From NCBI RefSeq assembly GCF_012273895.1, contig NC_052127.1:3220247-3284246 (forward strand): DNA of 64,000 nucleotides, read 5' to 3'. A model generated the notes under the pieces. It searched no databases. It was not told the DNA's origin and worked only from the letters and a program-made list of their open reading frames with translations. The position numbers were made by a program, and so were the translations under genes. The DNA is from Zerene cesonia (lineage: Eukaryota > Arthropoda > Insecta > Lepidoptera > Pieridae). Shown piece by piece: positions 1 to 11,176 of this stretch (the first letter of the stretch is position 1; each line of letters starts with the position of its first letter).

Positions 1-70
1 AATTGTCATTCCCAAATTTTATGGCACTATGAGTTAAACTTAATTATAAAATGCGAAAATTATAAGACAA

Positions 71-276
71 CTAACTGCGCCCTGCGGTTTCAGCCGCGTA
101 AGTTCGTATCCCGTAGGAATATAGGGATAAAAAGTTGCCTTTATGTTATTCTAGTTGTCCAGCTGTCTACGTACCAAATTTCATTGTAATCGGTTCAGTT
201 CTTTTTGCGTGAAAGAGTAACAATCACACACATCCTTACAAACTTTCGCATTCATAATATCAATAGGACAGTAGGA
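71..276 (-). mobile_element. Helitron family A copy
   Basis: Read on the minus strand it begins with TCC next to an A, carries the family core (AACCGATTACAATGAAATTTGG-type) and ends in a CGCGG-like hairpin followed by TTAG, a CTRR-class end. It is somewhat diverged, and the 5' end shows two TCCT iterations (261-276). Non-autonomous, no coding capacity. Confidence 0.8.
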
Positions 277-1096
277 TGTCACTTTTGACATTATATACTA
301 GTTTTGATTCATATCAAGATCATATCATTATATACGATTGGAGTATATAAAGATATAGTATAATATCACTTCGATTCTTTATAAACTTCATTGCTATTAT
401 GCTTTGTTAATGGATATTGACATTTTAAAATTATATCAACATGCATTAACATCATTACATTTTGAACCAAAGCTCTAAATTAAAGACTCGCTTTAATGTA
501 ACTTCCGCGTTCTCCATTCTCTACCCTTATATTAGATTTCCAAACACGAATTTATCAAGACACATTTTAAGGATACAATTAGCAAAACAAACGTTTCTCA
601 TATATACATATTCAAGATTGCAAGTAGCGTAAATAATTATACAATTTATATACACAGCATTAACAACGTACCCTATTAGAATAATGCCTTCCCCATTCTT
701 AACTGGGTCAACAGAACACAATTAATGAATCAGGCCACCGATACTCGATGTTTTTGCAATTAATATCTCTATATTTATGCACAAACTATTTGATATTAAA
801 TTTAAATTTAAATGAGATTTCTAGAACGTACGATTTTACATTGGCGACAGTTACTGGAACTAGTTATTAGTTTCTTGTTTATAATTTAGAATTAGGTTTA
901 GTAGAAGGACGTGTCTCATTCCCAATATAACGCAATTTTATTTTAATGTTTTGTTTTTGTAACAGTGATATATGAATATTGATGTTAAACAAACACCAAT
1001 TGTCTTAAACATGAGCTATCTGTTACTCAATAATCGACTTTACGCTGAGCGAAATAACGTACAGTATTACATACCAAAAAGTACTATAAAGCTCAC
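277..1096. other. AT-rich stretch, probable intron
   Basis: No coding frame, RNA or repeat is recognised. It lies immediately downstream of the splice donor of the minus-strand exon at 1097, so it is inferred to be the start of an intron. Confidence 0.4.
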
Positions 1097-1208
1097 CATT
1101 CTTATGCCCATAGTATCCGGCGCCGGACGAGGAGCCGCTGCCGGTGGACGAGGCCTGCTGCGGCCTGCCCTCGTCGTCCGCCTCCAGGGGCAGAGCTGTC
1201 GCCTCCAT
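1097..1208 (-). CDS. First coding exon of an unidentified gene (partial)
   Basis: ATG (1208-1206) opens 37 codons plus one base, ending at a splice donor G|GTGAGC (GT at 1096-1095). The peptide begins MEATALPLEADDEG and continues into a Ser/Gly/Ala-rich stretch (TGSGSSSGAG), ending near GYYGHK. It is acidic, then low complexity, with no membrane segment, as expected of a disordered N-terminus. GC content is far above the surroundings, which supports real coding sequence. Upstream on the same strand a polypyrimidine tract with TTGTTCCAG (AG at 1275-1274) would start this exon at 1273, leaving a 65-base untranslated leader with a short upstream ORF. The remaining exons must lie beyond position 1. 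I do not recognise the protein; no function is assigned. The reading frame on the other strand is a shadow. Confidence 0.6.
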
Positions 1209-1215
1209 TGCAGCA

Positions 1216-1242
1216 CTACACTCTCATCACTGCACTAAACAT
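1216..1242 (-). promoter_or_regulatory. Upstream ORF in the leader of the 1097-1208 exon
   Basis: ATG at 1242-1240 opens eight codons (MFSAVMRV) and a TAG, closing 7 bases before the main ATG. If the leader is transcribed as predicted, ribosomes would meet this ORF first, so it could damp translation of the main ORF. Inference depends on the exon model. Confidence 0.35.
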
Positions 1243-1504
1243 GGTATCACAAGGTTGCACTACACTGTCGTACCTGGAACAAAAGTTGTATGATCAATTA
1301 CTCACAGTAATGTTAAGATTATATGTTATTGTAAATAATCATCACCGTTTAGCTTTTCTAGTCTTTGTCAAAATATCGTGATTACATCGTGTCACTTTTC
1401 TGTAAAATCATTTGATATGGAAGTATACAAATATGAACAAATTTTAATAACAATATATACGGAATAGATTAGATACATTCGAAATAGAATTTAGGTATAT
1501 TTTG

Positions 1505-1590
1505 AGGGTAGCGAGCGATGCGTTGTTTTTCTCCGGCCGGAGGGAGGGAAGTCTAGTAAGACATCGTAAGCACTTCACAGTTAGTGTCGG
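1505..1590. promoter_or_regulatory. Candidate promoter island
   Basis: A short GC-richer patch (CGAGCGATGCG, CTCCGGCCGGAG palindrome, GGGAGGGAAG) in AT-rich DNA, ending in CACAGTTAGTG, loosely like an insect initiator. It lies between the minus-strand exon at 1097-1273 and a possible plus-strand exon ending at 1851, so it might drive either or both. Confidence 0.3.
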
Positions 1591-1628
1591 TTTCTTGTTG
1601 TTTTATAATATTATCAGACAATAATGCC

Positions 1629-1851
1629 ATGTTTATATCGCGAGATTGGTTTTATGAAAGTAATTGTGATGCAGTGTGCCTGGTTGTACCTTTCTTAGTC
1701 AATTTTATACCTCAGTATGCTATTTTTATTACATCTCGTTATATGTATTATCCCTTCAATATAGTTATCCTGCCACGCGTGCCCTATTGCATTTCTTATT
1801 GCTTTGACCGACCGTCACACGACTTTCATGTGCAATACAACGTGTTAAGAG
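1629..1851 (+). other. Possible 5' exon ending in a good splice donor
   Basis: AAGAG|GTATGTAAAG at 1851/1852 is a good donor. An ATG at 1629 in CCATG context gives 74 open codons plus one base to that donor (begins MFISRDWFYESN, hydrophobic middle). A different-frame ATG lies just upstream (1624), which weakens a coding reading; it may be untranslated or not an exon at all. The next exon would be in or beyond the following N gap. Confidence 0.18.
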
Positions 1852-1935
1852 GTATGTAAAGTATCAATAGTTTTAAAGCTCTTGTTAAAAATCACTTTTT
1901 ATCATTATGATGTGCTGCTTTTAGATCTCACAATA

Positions 1936-2935
1936 NNNNNNNNNNNNNNNNNNNNNNNNNNNNNNNNNNNNNNNNNNNNNNNNNNNNNNNNNNNNNNNNN
2001 NNNNNNNNNNNNNNNNNNNNNNNNNNNNNNNNNNNNNNNNNNNNNNNNNNNNNNNNNNNNNNNNNNNNNNNNNNNNNNNNNNNNNNNNNNNNNNNNNNNN
2101 NNNNNNNNNNNNNNNNNNNNNNNNNNNNNNNNNNNNNNNNNNNNNNNNNNNNNNNNNNNNNNNNNNNNNNNNNNNNNNNNNNNNNNNNNNNNNNNNNNNN
2201 NNNNNNNNNNNNNNNNNNNNNNNNNNNNNNNNNNNNNNNNNNNNNNNNNNNNNNNNNNNNNNNNNNNNNNNNNNNNNNNNNNNNNNNNNNNNNNNNNNNN
2301 NNNNNNNNNNNNNNNNNNNNNNNNNNNNNNNNNNNNNNNNNNNNNNNNNNNNNNNNNNNNNNNNNNNNNNNNNNNNNNNNNNNNNNNNNNNNNNNNNNNN
2401 NNNNNNNNNNNNNNNNNNNNNNNNNNNNNNNNNNNNNNNNNNNNNNNNNNNNNNNNNNNNNNNNNNNNNNNNNNNNNNNNNNNNNNNNNNNNNNNNNNNN
2501 NNNNNNNNNNNNNNNNNNNNNNNNNNNNNNNNNNNNNNNNNNNNNNNNNNNNNNNNNNNNNNNNNNNNNNNNNNNNNNNNNNNNNNNNNNNNNNNNNNNN
2601 NNNNNNNNNNNNNNNNNNNNNNNNNNNNNNNNNNNNNNNNNNNNNNNNNNNNNNNNNNNNNNNNNNNNNNNNNNNNNNNNNNNNNNNNNNNNNNNNNNNN
2701 NNNNNNNNNNNNNNNNNNNNNNNNNNNNNNNNNNNNNNNNNNNNNNNNNNNNNNNNNNNNNNNNNNNNNNNNNNNNNNNNNNNNNNNNNNNNNNNNNNNN
2801 NNNNNNNNNNNNNNNNNNNNNNNNNNNNNNNNNNNNNNNNNNNNNNNNNNNNNNNNNNNNNNNNNNNNNNNNNNNNNNNNNNNNNNNNNNNNNNNNNNNN
2901 NNNNNNNNNNNNNNNNNNNNNNNNNNNNNNNNNNN
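1936..2935. other. Assembly gap, 1000 N
   Basis: Exactly 1000 N, so probably a scaffold gap of unknown true size. Long frames crossing it are artefacts. Confidence 0.98.
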
Positions 2936-3033
2936 CTTACTAGGAGGTCCCTACTACTCCATATTTTGTAAAGTTGGAAATGAAATAAACTATTTTTATT
3001 TTTTTTTTTTTATTTTTTAAAAAGTATACTTTA

Positions 3034-3160
3034 GAAGTCGGGAAGAATGTAGCTTTCTTTTGGTGAAAGAAATTTTAAAATCGGACTACTAGTTTCGGAG
3101 TCTTTAGGGTAGAAACGTACAAAAAAACTTTTCCTCTTTATTATATTAGTATAGATAATT
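3034..3160 (-). mobile_element. Helitron-like family I fragment
   Basis: Shares GGTGAAAGAA-TTTTAAAATCG, a following TAGTTT-GGAG and a terminal ATATTAGTATAGAT-type end with the copy at 54545-54684. The CTAG end is missing. Confidence 0.5.
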
Positions 3161-3486
3161 ATTAAAAAGTATATTATACAAACATCTATGGTTAATCTAT
3201 TACTGATTTTATTGTAGAATTTGCATAAAAGTCTTTACCATATCTACTAATTGCATATACATGCGTATGCATACATACAAAAAGACCGTATTAACCTATA
3301 GTCCATTCACAAAATGCTGCGCTTCGTGCCAAATAGCCCCGCTGATCTTTGGCTTTGTGATCCGGATTGCGAATCTATTTGCTCCGATGTTCATTAATTA
3401 AATACTGGATTGTTTATAAGGGTTGCTTACCGCCTGGCTTCATTGTAAATTATTGTTTCTATTGAAATAGCTGTGTTATGTGAATA
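3161..3486. other. Unassigned
   Basis: Nothing recognised; a slightly GC-richer patch (3300-3370) has no open frame of note. Confidence 0.4.
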
Positions 3487-3700
3487 CTAGATGACCCATG
3501 AAAATTTACCCTCAAAAAGAACAACACGTTTATGTTATAAATGTGAGGTTTGTTTCTTTGGATGTTTGTCGTCAATTACGCTAAAACTACTGAACGGATT
3601 TTGACGAAATTTGGTATACAGACAGGGTAAGTGTAAGTCGTAACGTTATATAGCTGACTAGCATTCCACCCGCGGCTTCATTCGCGTGGACTACAAATTT
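3487..3700. mobile_element. Cluster of Helitron-like fragments
   Basis: CTAG at 3487-3490, then a plus-strand core (CTACTGAACGGATTTTGACG, 3585-3605) and, at 3658, a minus-strand CTAG end with CCACCCGCGGCTTC. Pieces of at least two elements in opposite orientation. Confidence 0.5.
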
Positions 3701-4830
3701 TTCTAGCTATTTTGTAGATTTCTTAAGTTCGGCAGCATAAATATATCAATATTACATGAGTATATATCGTCAACTATTTATATAAGCATTTTTTTTAATC
3801 TATCAAACTAATTATGGGTTAGTTATAGTTTAAGATGCTGTTTAATTTATAGGCCTGTTGTGTTTACCTTTTAAAGGTGTGCATTTAGTTCTTATTTAAT
3901 TTTTATATTTACTAGATGTAATCTTCTTAATGTAATAACCTGTTGGTAAACTATTAATATTTTAATATTATAATATTCGACGTTTCGAATATTTCTGCAC
4001 ATTCAGTATTAAATCACTATTCAGTTTATAATCATTGGACTGCGCATCAAAAGATATAAATGAATCAAACACCGAACTTTTTATTAACTGCGTAGGTGTT
4101 AATGGCCCATCGATTTAACTCGTAAGCTATATATAAAAGTTCAGTGGATTTAAATCCATGTATCGATTTTTATTTCGATAAAGGTACATTCGTTGCATCG
4201 TAGTAGGTATATATAAAAATTCGTCCGAAATTTTGAATGGGAAAATCTTTTACGCTTTCGCAGCTAAGCCGTGGCATCGATTTGAACTCAATTTGATATG
4301 AAAATGGTACTTATCTCAAGGTAGGAACGTCCTTTTTCAAAAATCAACCCTTAAAGGGAGATCAAGCCCTTTTTGACGTGGTTTGTTGTGGCATTATTCA
4401 TATGAGAGTTATTATAGATAAAACATGATATTTTTAATTATTTGTTGTTTTTATATTCATTAATTTAGAGAATTAAAATAGTCATTAGGTACTACTATTT
4501 TTTACAAATGGACGTGCGATATCCGAACACATTACGATAAATTAAAAATATTACAAGACTCTTAATCGTTGTGTCTGTGTAGAACCCAATTGAATCTTAT
4601 AAATACAAAGCCACGTGAAATAATTAGCATTTATATAGTAACCACGTAGTTTATTTCTTTAGGACACTAGATTTTTCTATAAAACATGTTTATCAAAAAA
4701 AAAAAATTGTTTCTGGTAGAAATCGCTCAAGAACATTAAGACCGTCTTCTGTACCACAACCTCCTGTGCTGCGTTTCATTCTTTTTTGTCAATTTATTTG
4801 TGTACAATAAAAAATTATTTATAAATAATA
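3701..4830. other. AT-rich stretch without recognised features
   Basis: No open frame above background, no repeat shared with the rest of the window that I could see. Confidence 0.4.
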
Positions 4831-5013
4831 CTAGCTGCACGCCCCGGCTTCACCCGGGTAGTCATTTATCGTAATTGAAATAATATAAACTATCCTATCT
4901 CTCAAATTGGATCGAACTGCACATGGTGTGCGAATTTTATTATAATCGGTTAAGTGGTTTAGGAGTCCACTGAGGACAAACATTGTGACACGAGATTTAT
5001 ATATATTAAGATT
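4831..5013 (-). mobile_element. Helitron-like family F copy
   Basis: CTAG at the left edge followed by a hairpin (CCCCGGCTTCACCCGGG). The other end is GACACGAGATTTATATAT. The internal GGTTAAGTGGTTTAGGAGTC matches the copy at 48925-49141. Non-coding. Confidence 0.65.
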
Positions 5014-5304
5014 ATATTTTATCGCTGTGCACATAAAAAACAAATTGTATCATAAATAATATAATATAACTGAATAGAATATATTTTCTCTGAAACGAGT
5101 GTTTTGACAAACATAATAATATATTGCCATCGTCTATGAGTCAACCCTCAATAACGTAGCATTAAGGAGTCACGATATTTGTAAATTAGGCCCAATCGTT
5201 GCCAAAACTATAATAATAAGGGCTCTCACTGTATTTTGAGAACAAATTACCGAGCAGTATAATATAAGGCTGGTTAAACTCGAGCGGTTTTTTATAATAT
5301 GATA

Positions 5305-5505
5305 CTAGCAAACCCGGCGAACTCCGTTTCGCCACCAGATGGCTGTATGTGAAAAATGATTTTCCCGCTTTTCTGTTGAAATTTTACCTGAATTTTCTTT
5401 GCTATAAACCTCACGGAGCCCGAGATCTTTCCAACGAATGCAAAACCGTGGAAATCGGTTCGTGCGTTCTTGAGTTATAGCGTCAGGAAGGAAAACCAAT
5501 CAAAA
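5305..5505 (-). mobile_element. Helitron-like family G copy
   Basis: CTAGCAAACCCGGCGAACTC at the end, then TTTCGCCACCAGATGG and a body ending AGCGTCAGGAAGGAAAAC. Highly similar to 56793-56996. This sequence type is widespread in insect genomes. The frame across it is not coding. Confidence 0.65.
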
Positions 5506-5509
5506 AGGT

Positions 5510-5612
5510 TATATTTATATAAAATATAAATATAAATATAAATATAAATATAAATATAAATATAAATATAAATATAAATATAATATAATATAATATAAAT
5601 ATAAATATAAAA
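5510..5612. repeat. (TATAAA)n microsatellite
   Basis: About 15 units of a six-base AT repeat with a TATAA interruption near 5581, directly abutting the end of the family G element. Confidence 0.9.
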
Positions 5613-6135
5613 TGTCATTCTAAACTAATTGGTGAATGCGATAAATCTTAACAGAGACTCTGATTCAGTATGAATAGCTATATTCAGATTCAGTAGCACA
5701 GATCGCGCTTTACTCACAGCCAAAACATTCTTTAAAGTATCGCTATAGAACTCGCTTTTAATCTAGTGCAAATATATTTTTTGGCATAGACAATACTAAA
5801 TAATAAAATGAATTCGCGAATACTTTGATCTCAGTTAAGGGGTAACAGGAAAAAATATTTGTGATAACAAACATAAGGATTTATGTGAAATGATTTAATG
5901 AGATAATTACTTTAAATAGCTTTGATTGAGTACAATGATATTACATAGAAAATGTTAAATCAATTATTAAAATAAACATTTTATGCTTTAAACGAAAGAC
6001 GTGTTTAATAAAACGCATTTGACAATTGCCCTAAATGTTACGGGTTTATAATAAGTACACGTTATTACGAAGGCTATTATTATTTATGCTTTATAATTAT
6101 ATTGGCTTTTCTTAAGTACTTTCTTTTATTAGATA
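5613..6135. other. AT-rich stretch without recognised features
   Basis: Nothing identified on either strand. Confidence 0.4.
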
Positions 6136-6347
6136 CTAGCTGCGGCCCGCGGTTTTACCCGCGTAAGTCCGTATCCCGTAGGAATATCGGGATAAAAAGT
6201 TACCTATATGTTATTACAGTTGTTCAACTGTCTACGTACCAAATTTCATTGCAATCGGTTAAGTAGTTTTTGCATGAAAGAGCAACAAACACACACACAT
6301 CCTTACAAATTTTCGCATTTATAATATTAGTAGGAAGTAGGATAGGA
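6136..6347 (-). mobile_element. Helitron family A copy
   Basis: Left edge CTAG preceded by A, hairpin CCGCGGTTTTACCCGCG, full core, and a 5' end of three iterated TCCTA units (6331-6347) next to A. Near full length. Confidence 0.9.
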
Positions 6348-6894
6348 TAGTATTTATTCGTATTTACAAAATGTACATAACATAGATATTTCTAATATGA
6401 CAAAGAAAGATAAATAGTTCGTCTATTTTAGTTTTTTCGCGATTCGATTCATGTATGTTTGTGTGAAACCGACTTCTTTAGACTCAATTTTGACCCAGTT
6501 AAATTGGACAGATCCTATTCAAACTTTGAACACTATTCTACGATCGGTTATGAAACAAGTTTTAAAATTTATTTTATTATTCTGATTAGTATAGTCAGGA
6601 TTAAATATTTTCCCTAGGTTTGGGCTATTCTACTATTAAAGTTTCTTTTTAGTAATATTTATTTGGAAATGACATAAGTTTTTTTTTTGTTTTCAATAAT
6701 ATTCTTCTAATAATAAGAAACCTAAGTTCCCGTTTATAAAATTATAGAAATAAAATATATATTTAACCTCTTACTTAACAAACTGAGAAAAACCTAACTA
6801 TTAAAAGCTATTTGTGTATTTTCAATGACTTCCTTGAAAATCCTTCATTATTGTTACATTTTTCAAGTTAGCGCTGCTACAAAGAACGCCATCA
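6348..6894. other. AT-rich stretch without recognised features
   Basis: Nothing identified; poly-T runs only. Confidence 0.4.
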
Positions 6895-7221
6895 TCCCTA
6901 CTAATATTATAAATGCGAAAGTACCTCTATCTGTCTGTTACGCTTTCACGCCTAAACCACTGAACCGATATTGATAAAATTTGGTATGAAGATAGAACTG
7001 AACTTGGCAAAGGACATAGGATCGACTTTTTATCGCTAAAAAAGGGTAGAAAGGGATGAAAGTTCGTTATTGTCAAACCGATTTTGATGAAACTTAGTAT
7101 GAAGATGAAGCTAAACGTGGAAAAAAACAAAGCATACTTTTTAATGCGAAGAAAATATTCCTTACAATGTCGCGTGATATAAGCGAATTCTACGCGGGCG
7201 AAGCCGCGGGCGAAAAGCTAG
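6895..7221 (+). mobile_element. Helitron-like family H copy
   Basis: Begins TCCCTACTAATATTATAA after an A, continues CTGTCTGTTACGCTTTCACG, and ends in the hairpin CGCGGGCGAAGCCGCG followed by GGCGAAAAGCTAG|T. Its first 25 bases match family A, but the body and 3' end differ. A reading frame that starts inside it (from 7167) is not credible coding. Confidence 0.8.
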
Positions 7222-9364
7222 TTTTATATAAACAAATATCATTCCATGAAATAAACCGATCGTCGACATACACAAATACAAAGGATATTGCGCTAAATTC
7301 GAACTTGCAAAGAACTAAAATACAGTATAATCAATTCACGTGGCCAAAAACGGTCGCTACAAATAGAAACGAAACTTCACAATATTTTATTTTCGTCGTA
7401 TTTTGAAATAACGCTAATATTTATTGTGGAATTGTTCGAGTTTCCAATTCTTTTACATCACGTCCATGTCGATATGTAAAATAGATTTTGAAACCCTTTA
7501 TAAATAGATTGGCCTTCTGTTACTATGCTATTTAAAAGGGTTGCCAGTTCTTTATAAGGCTCTGGATATGGATATATCAAGTTCAGTCTAATTACCTCCT
7601 CTTCTTGACGACTAAGCTCCATTGTACCAAGGAAGTGGTAATCAAGTGTACTGACTTACAACTGTAACCAATTAAAAGCATTGAAAATTTTTTAAGCAAA
7701 TGATATATAACGAGTAATATTTAGTCTAACTACCCATAATATTAGGGAGCGTCTATAAATTACGTGAGACATTTTTCAGGATTTTTTGATTCCTGTTTTA
7801 TCGCAAGGGAACATTTAATCGGTAAAAGGTATACTATCACCCAAGTCAGCTCATTGTGTTGTGTTGTATTACATTTTGATACGTTACGTTACTAAATGTT
7901 ACGTTACGTTATGTATAATATGTACATATATTTTGTTTCCATTTTGCATTTCACGTACAGAGACATTCAGAAACTTCCAGGTTGCACTAAAAGCTTGCGG
8001 ATCATAAAACTAAGATTAGTCTTGCGTCATTCGAAACTTTTATAATGACATAAAAATAACACGCGGTTTTATAACACTATGTATACTACAGTGCTGTGTC
8101 GAATTTAGCGCAGTCTGCTTTAGTTTTAAGATTCCTTGGGGTAAATAATATTAAAGGAAGCAAATCAGTAACTTTCCATTAATATGCGTAAGCAACTCTA
8201 ATTGTCTCTTTTCCATGGCTAAAATACAGGACTAATTTGGATGAAATTTATTATGCAGATAGTTTGATACCTGAGAAAGACATCCTTAAACATGACATGT
8301 CAAATCCAAAAAGAATCACGCCAAAATTATTGTTTTACTAAGTTAGTTACTCATAGGGCTGCTTTTGATTTCCGATGGGGATAATAAGAATTCTCAGTCT
8401 GACAAGATATAGGCGCCGATGACCTAGTTTTCAGGCGACTTGACCACAGATTACTAAATAGCTGCTGCATAAACTATAATGTTTAACATATGTTGAAATG
8501 TGTCTGAAAACTTGGGACTTTACTGTTAATATATTAGAAATAACGCACTAAATTTCTGGATTGCTACAGTACAGAAAAGTATGAAAGTTCCATCATTAAA
8601 CCTTTTAACTTACAATAAAATAAAGACACACAGGAAATGGAAAGAAACATCACCCGTAACATATAATAGGTAGGTTTATCGCTTATAAGTGATCTCTACC
8701 AGGTAACCTTTCGATAGGTTTGTTTTATGTATTTGCAATAGTGTTTTAATGAATCTGGATAAATTAAAAAGATAAAATTATTATTATGATAAAAGAATAT
8801 AAGATTACTTATAATACGTAGTTAAATATGTCTTTAAAATGGAATTTTCTTGTTGATTTTTTGCATTTAGAAATTAAAGACTTATTAACGTTAATAATAT
8901 AATAAATAAATCGCTTTTAAAATCCGTTAAAAATTCTTTACTTATTCATAAGAAATGTTATTTATCAACGGCAGATAGAACTGGTCGTGAAATATATTTG
9001 TAGAGATATTTTATAAGCAGACTCCGATTCAAACTTACCGTGATTTTAATTAATTATGCTGTGAAAATGTATGATATTTTACTAACAAATTACTTATTTA
9101 TGAGGAACCTATCACATGCTGGTATAGTATGTAATACATGGATTGATCGATTTGTAGAGGACTCTATATTATTAGGTAAGATTAGGAATGGATAATTATA
9201 AAGATACGAGTTTTGGCATAGGTACAGAGAAAGAAATTTATCATGTAATGGAAATAATCTATTGCCATTTTTCTTAAAAATACTTTAACGGCGCAAAAGA
9301 ATCAAGTGGAATACTTTTAAAATCATCTCATACTTTTACCAAAAACGAATTAGACGATAGAGAA
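7222..9364. other. AT-rich stretch, one weak repeat trace
   Basis: About 2.1 kb with no gene. 7795-7855 (ATCGCAAGGGAACATTTAATCGG...CCCAAGTCAGCTCA pattern) matches part of the Helitron-like copy at 14476-14612. 7878-7912 has a few TTACG repeats. Confidence 0.4.
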
Positions 9365-9508
9365 TCACAAACAGTTAGCATGCATATATATCTGGCATAG
9401 TCCTATTGGGACATCCCACGCGCAAGTGAAATGTCGTGTCGCAATATTATACTGAAGAGATGCGTATCTTTGACAACCATCGGTCACAGGTGACAGCTGG
9501 GCGGCCAT
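9365..9508 (-). CDS. Candidate 47-codon ORF in a promoter-like island
   Basis: ATG (9508-9506) in an excellent insect start context (CCAACATGGCC) opens 47 codons to TGA. The peptide begins MAAQLSPVTDGCQRYASLQY and ends near QIYMHANCL. It has no signal peptide or membrane segment. The first 25 codons have much higher GC than the surroundings. It may be the start of a first exon whose splice donor I cannot pick with confidence, a short ORF, or chance: the same bases carry promoter motifs (CAGCTGTCA, GGCGGGAA) that could simply be a control region for a gene on either strand. Unrecognised; no function offered. Confidence 0.25.
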   Translation of the reverse strand: MAAQLSPVTDGCQRYASLQYNIATRHFTCAWDVPIGLCQIYMHANCL

Positions 9509-9585
9509 GTTGGCTTCCCGCCAATTTTATTATTTACGCATGGAATAGTCAAAACTTTATTTTAGTTTGCGACGCGGTAATAATA
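9485..9585. promoter_or_regulatory. Candidate promoter: TGACAGCTG, GCCATGTTG, TTCCCGCC
   Basis: TGACAGCTG (9491), GCCATGTTG (9505) and TTCCCGCC (9515, E2F-like) are packed into 32 bases, the same trio and order as at 60493-60515. A GC-richer tail with GCGACGCG|GTAATA follows at 9569-9582. Which strand is transcribed is not clear. Confidence 0.35.
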
Positions 9586-9865
9586 GCTTTCCGGCGTCTG
9601 GAGATCTAGTTTAGAATATGTTTAAATTCATCGCGATGTAATAAAATATTTACACTCGTATAATAATAATGTGTCCCTATAATGTTTGCATTGATCGTGT
9701 GAAATTCATCTGTCAGCACGTGTGCGCAAAGAATTGGATAAAAACTGCCTTGATAGACCAATTTTTTATTTCTTTTTTGAGATTTTTTGTTTTTTTTTAT
9801 TGGTTGGTCAGGTTTCCTTTTAGCTAGCTACTCCATTCGTGTTCTATTTATGGCATTGTTAAATT

Positions 9866-10035
9866 GCCGGAGTCCCATATCCTTTTTTTCCCTTCCCAGT
9901 CCTTTCCTTTACTCGTTCCGTCAATTTTTAAATTCCAATCGAATTTATGGTAGACAATCCATTTGTAGAGAACGAGATTGGATGGTGGTAGCGCTTACCA
10001 TCATTCGATCCACCATTGCGTACAATGACATAAAA
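9866..10035 (-). repeat. Repeat family P fragment
   Basis: On the minus strand: TTTTTATGTCATTG, a gap with TGGTAAGCGCTACCACC, then GGGAAAAAAAGGATATGGG. It matches the first two thirds of the copies at 53811-54116 and 55520-55850, minus their 3' end. Confidence 0.55.
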
Positions 10036-10977
10036 ATTTAAACAATCATTTGGATAATCTGTATTGAATTAAGAAAACAATCTTAAGTACTTATAGTCGC
10101 AATGCGTGGTGAAGACCATCCTTAATTATTGGACGGAAAGTTGGCCCAATGTGAATCAATGAATACAGATTTAGGGTAAATTTAATTGAAAGAATTTAAC
10201 ATTAGTTTGGTATTTTATCAAAATTGTGTGAAACATAAACATTAAAATATGCGTACATATTAAAATTATTGTTTGATTACCTATTTAAACAAAAACTTCA
10301 TGTATACTGCATAAACATTGAATAAAGTAACACAAACATCGAGTAAATCAGTGATTTATTGATAAAATAAACTACGTCAGACCATTGTTCAAAACATCAT
10401 CAAATATCCAATAATTTTAGCGCAACCCACGCCTCAATGAGTTTGAGATACAATAAATAAGAGCACAATAAACAAATGTTAAAATTAATCCCGAAATATT
10501 TTAACGTAGGTGGTCTTTTCCCAATAAAACAATACCAGTAATTAAATAGAGAGCTTGCCAACAGACCTAAGCATTCAGTCTGTTAATAAACATAAGAGTA
10601 AAATATGTTACATGGTTTTTCATACAATTCCTACCTAGTCCCGTTAACGTTAAGAGTTACAATTTGGCTTGTGCCCAAATATTTTCGGAGATTTAGGCGA
10701 GATTTCAGTTCATTTCTCATAAATGTAATGCAGGTAGCTATGACTTTAATATGTTTTCGTGTTTAAAATGAATGCAAAATGCCCGCACTGTTAATGCTGA
10801 AATGGTTGGGAAAACTGTTTTACAGATGTGTGGGAAATATTACGTGAATAAAGTTAGTTTTTATTAGATAACTGAATATTTATGTATATACTTTGATTCT
10901 GCATTCTACGGTCAAATTGGCATTGTAATATAGGACGCATTATGCAATATTTGTTTCAGAGTCTAACATATAAGTGA
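10036..10977. other. AT-rich stretch without recognised features
   Basis: Nothing identified. Confidence 0.4.
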
Positions 10978-11176
10978 AGTCCCGTGTCCCCTGCTGGGGT
11001 ATGGAGCAGATGATATACATCTGTTTCACTGATCAATTTTCTTTATCAACAAGTAGGTGATGAGCCGTCTGTGTCCTGCCAGACCGAGACAATTTTTTTT
11101 GCGTCCCCACCGGGATCCGAACCCAGGATTCCTAAGTTCTAAGCTCACGCGTTAACCACTGTACCAAGGAGGCGGT
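10978..11176 (-). mobile_element. SINE S2 copy (tRNA-derived)
   Basis: Minus strand: tRNA-like head with an A-box (TGGTACAGTGGTTAACGCG) and a B-box (GGTTCGGATCC), then a body with TGTCTCGGTCTGGCAGGAC and ATCACCTACTTGT, ending GGACACGGGACTTCA. The same order occurs at 40191-40392. Pol III promoter boxes are present; not a functional tRNA. Confidence 0.75.

Noticed and set aside
972..1238. Plus-strand frame of 88 codons
   Set aside because: Antisense shadow of the GC-rich minus-strand exon, whose start context and donor are better.
1882..2943. Long frame over the first gap
   Set aside because: Consists of N.
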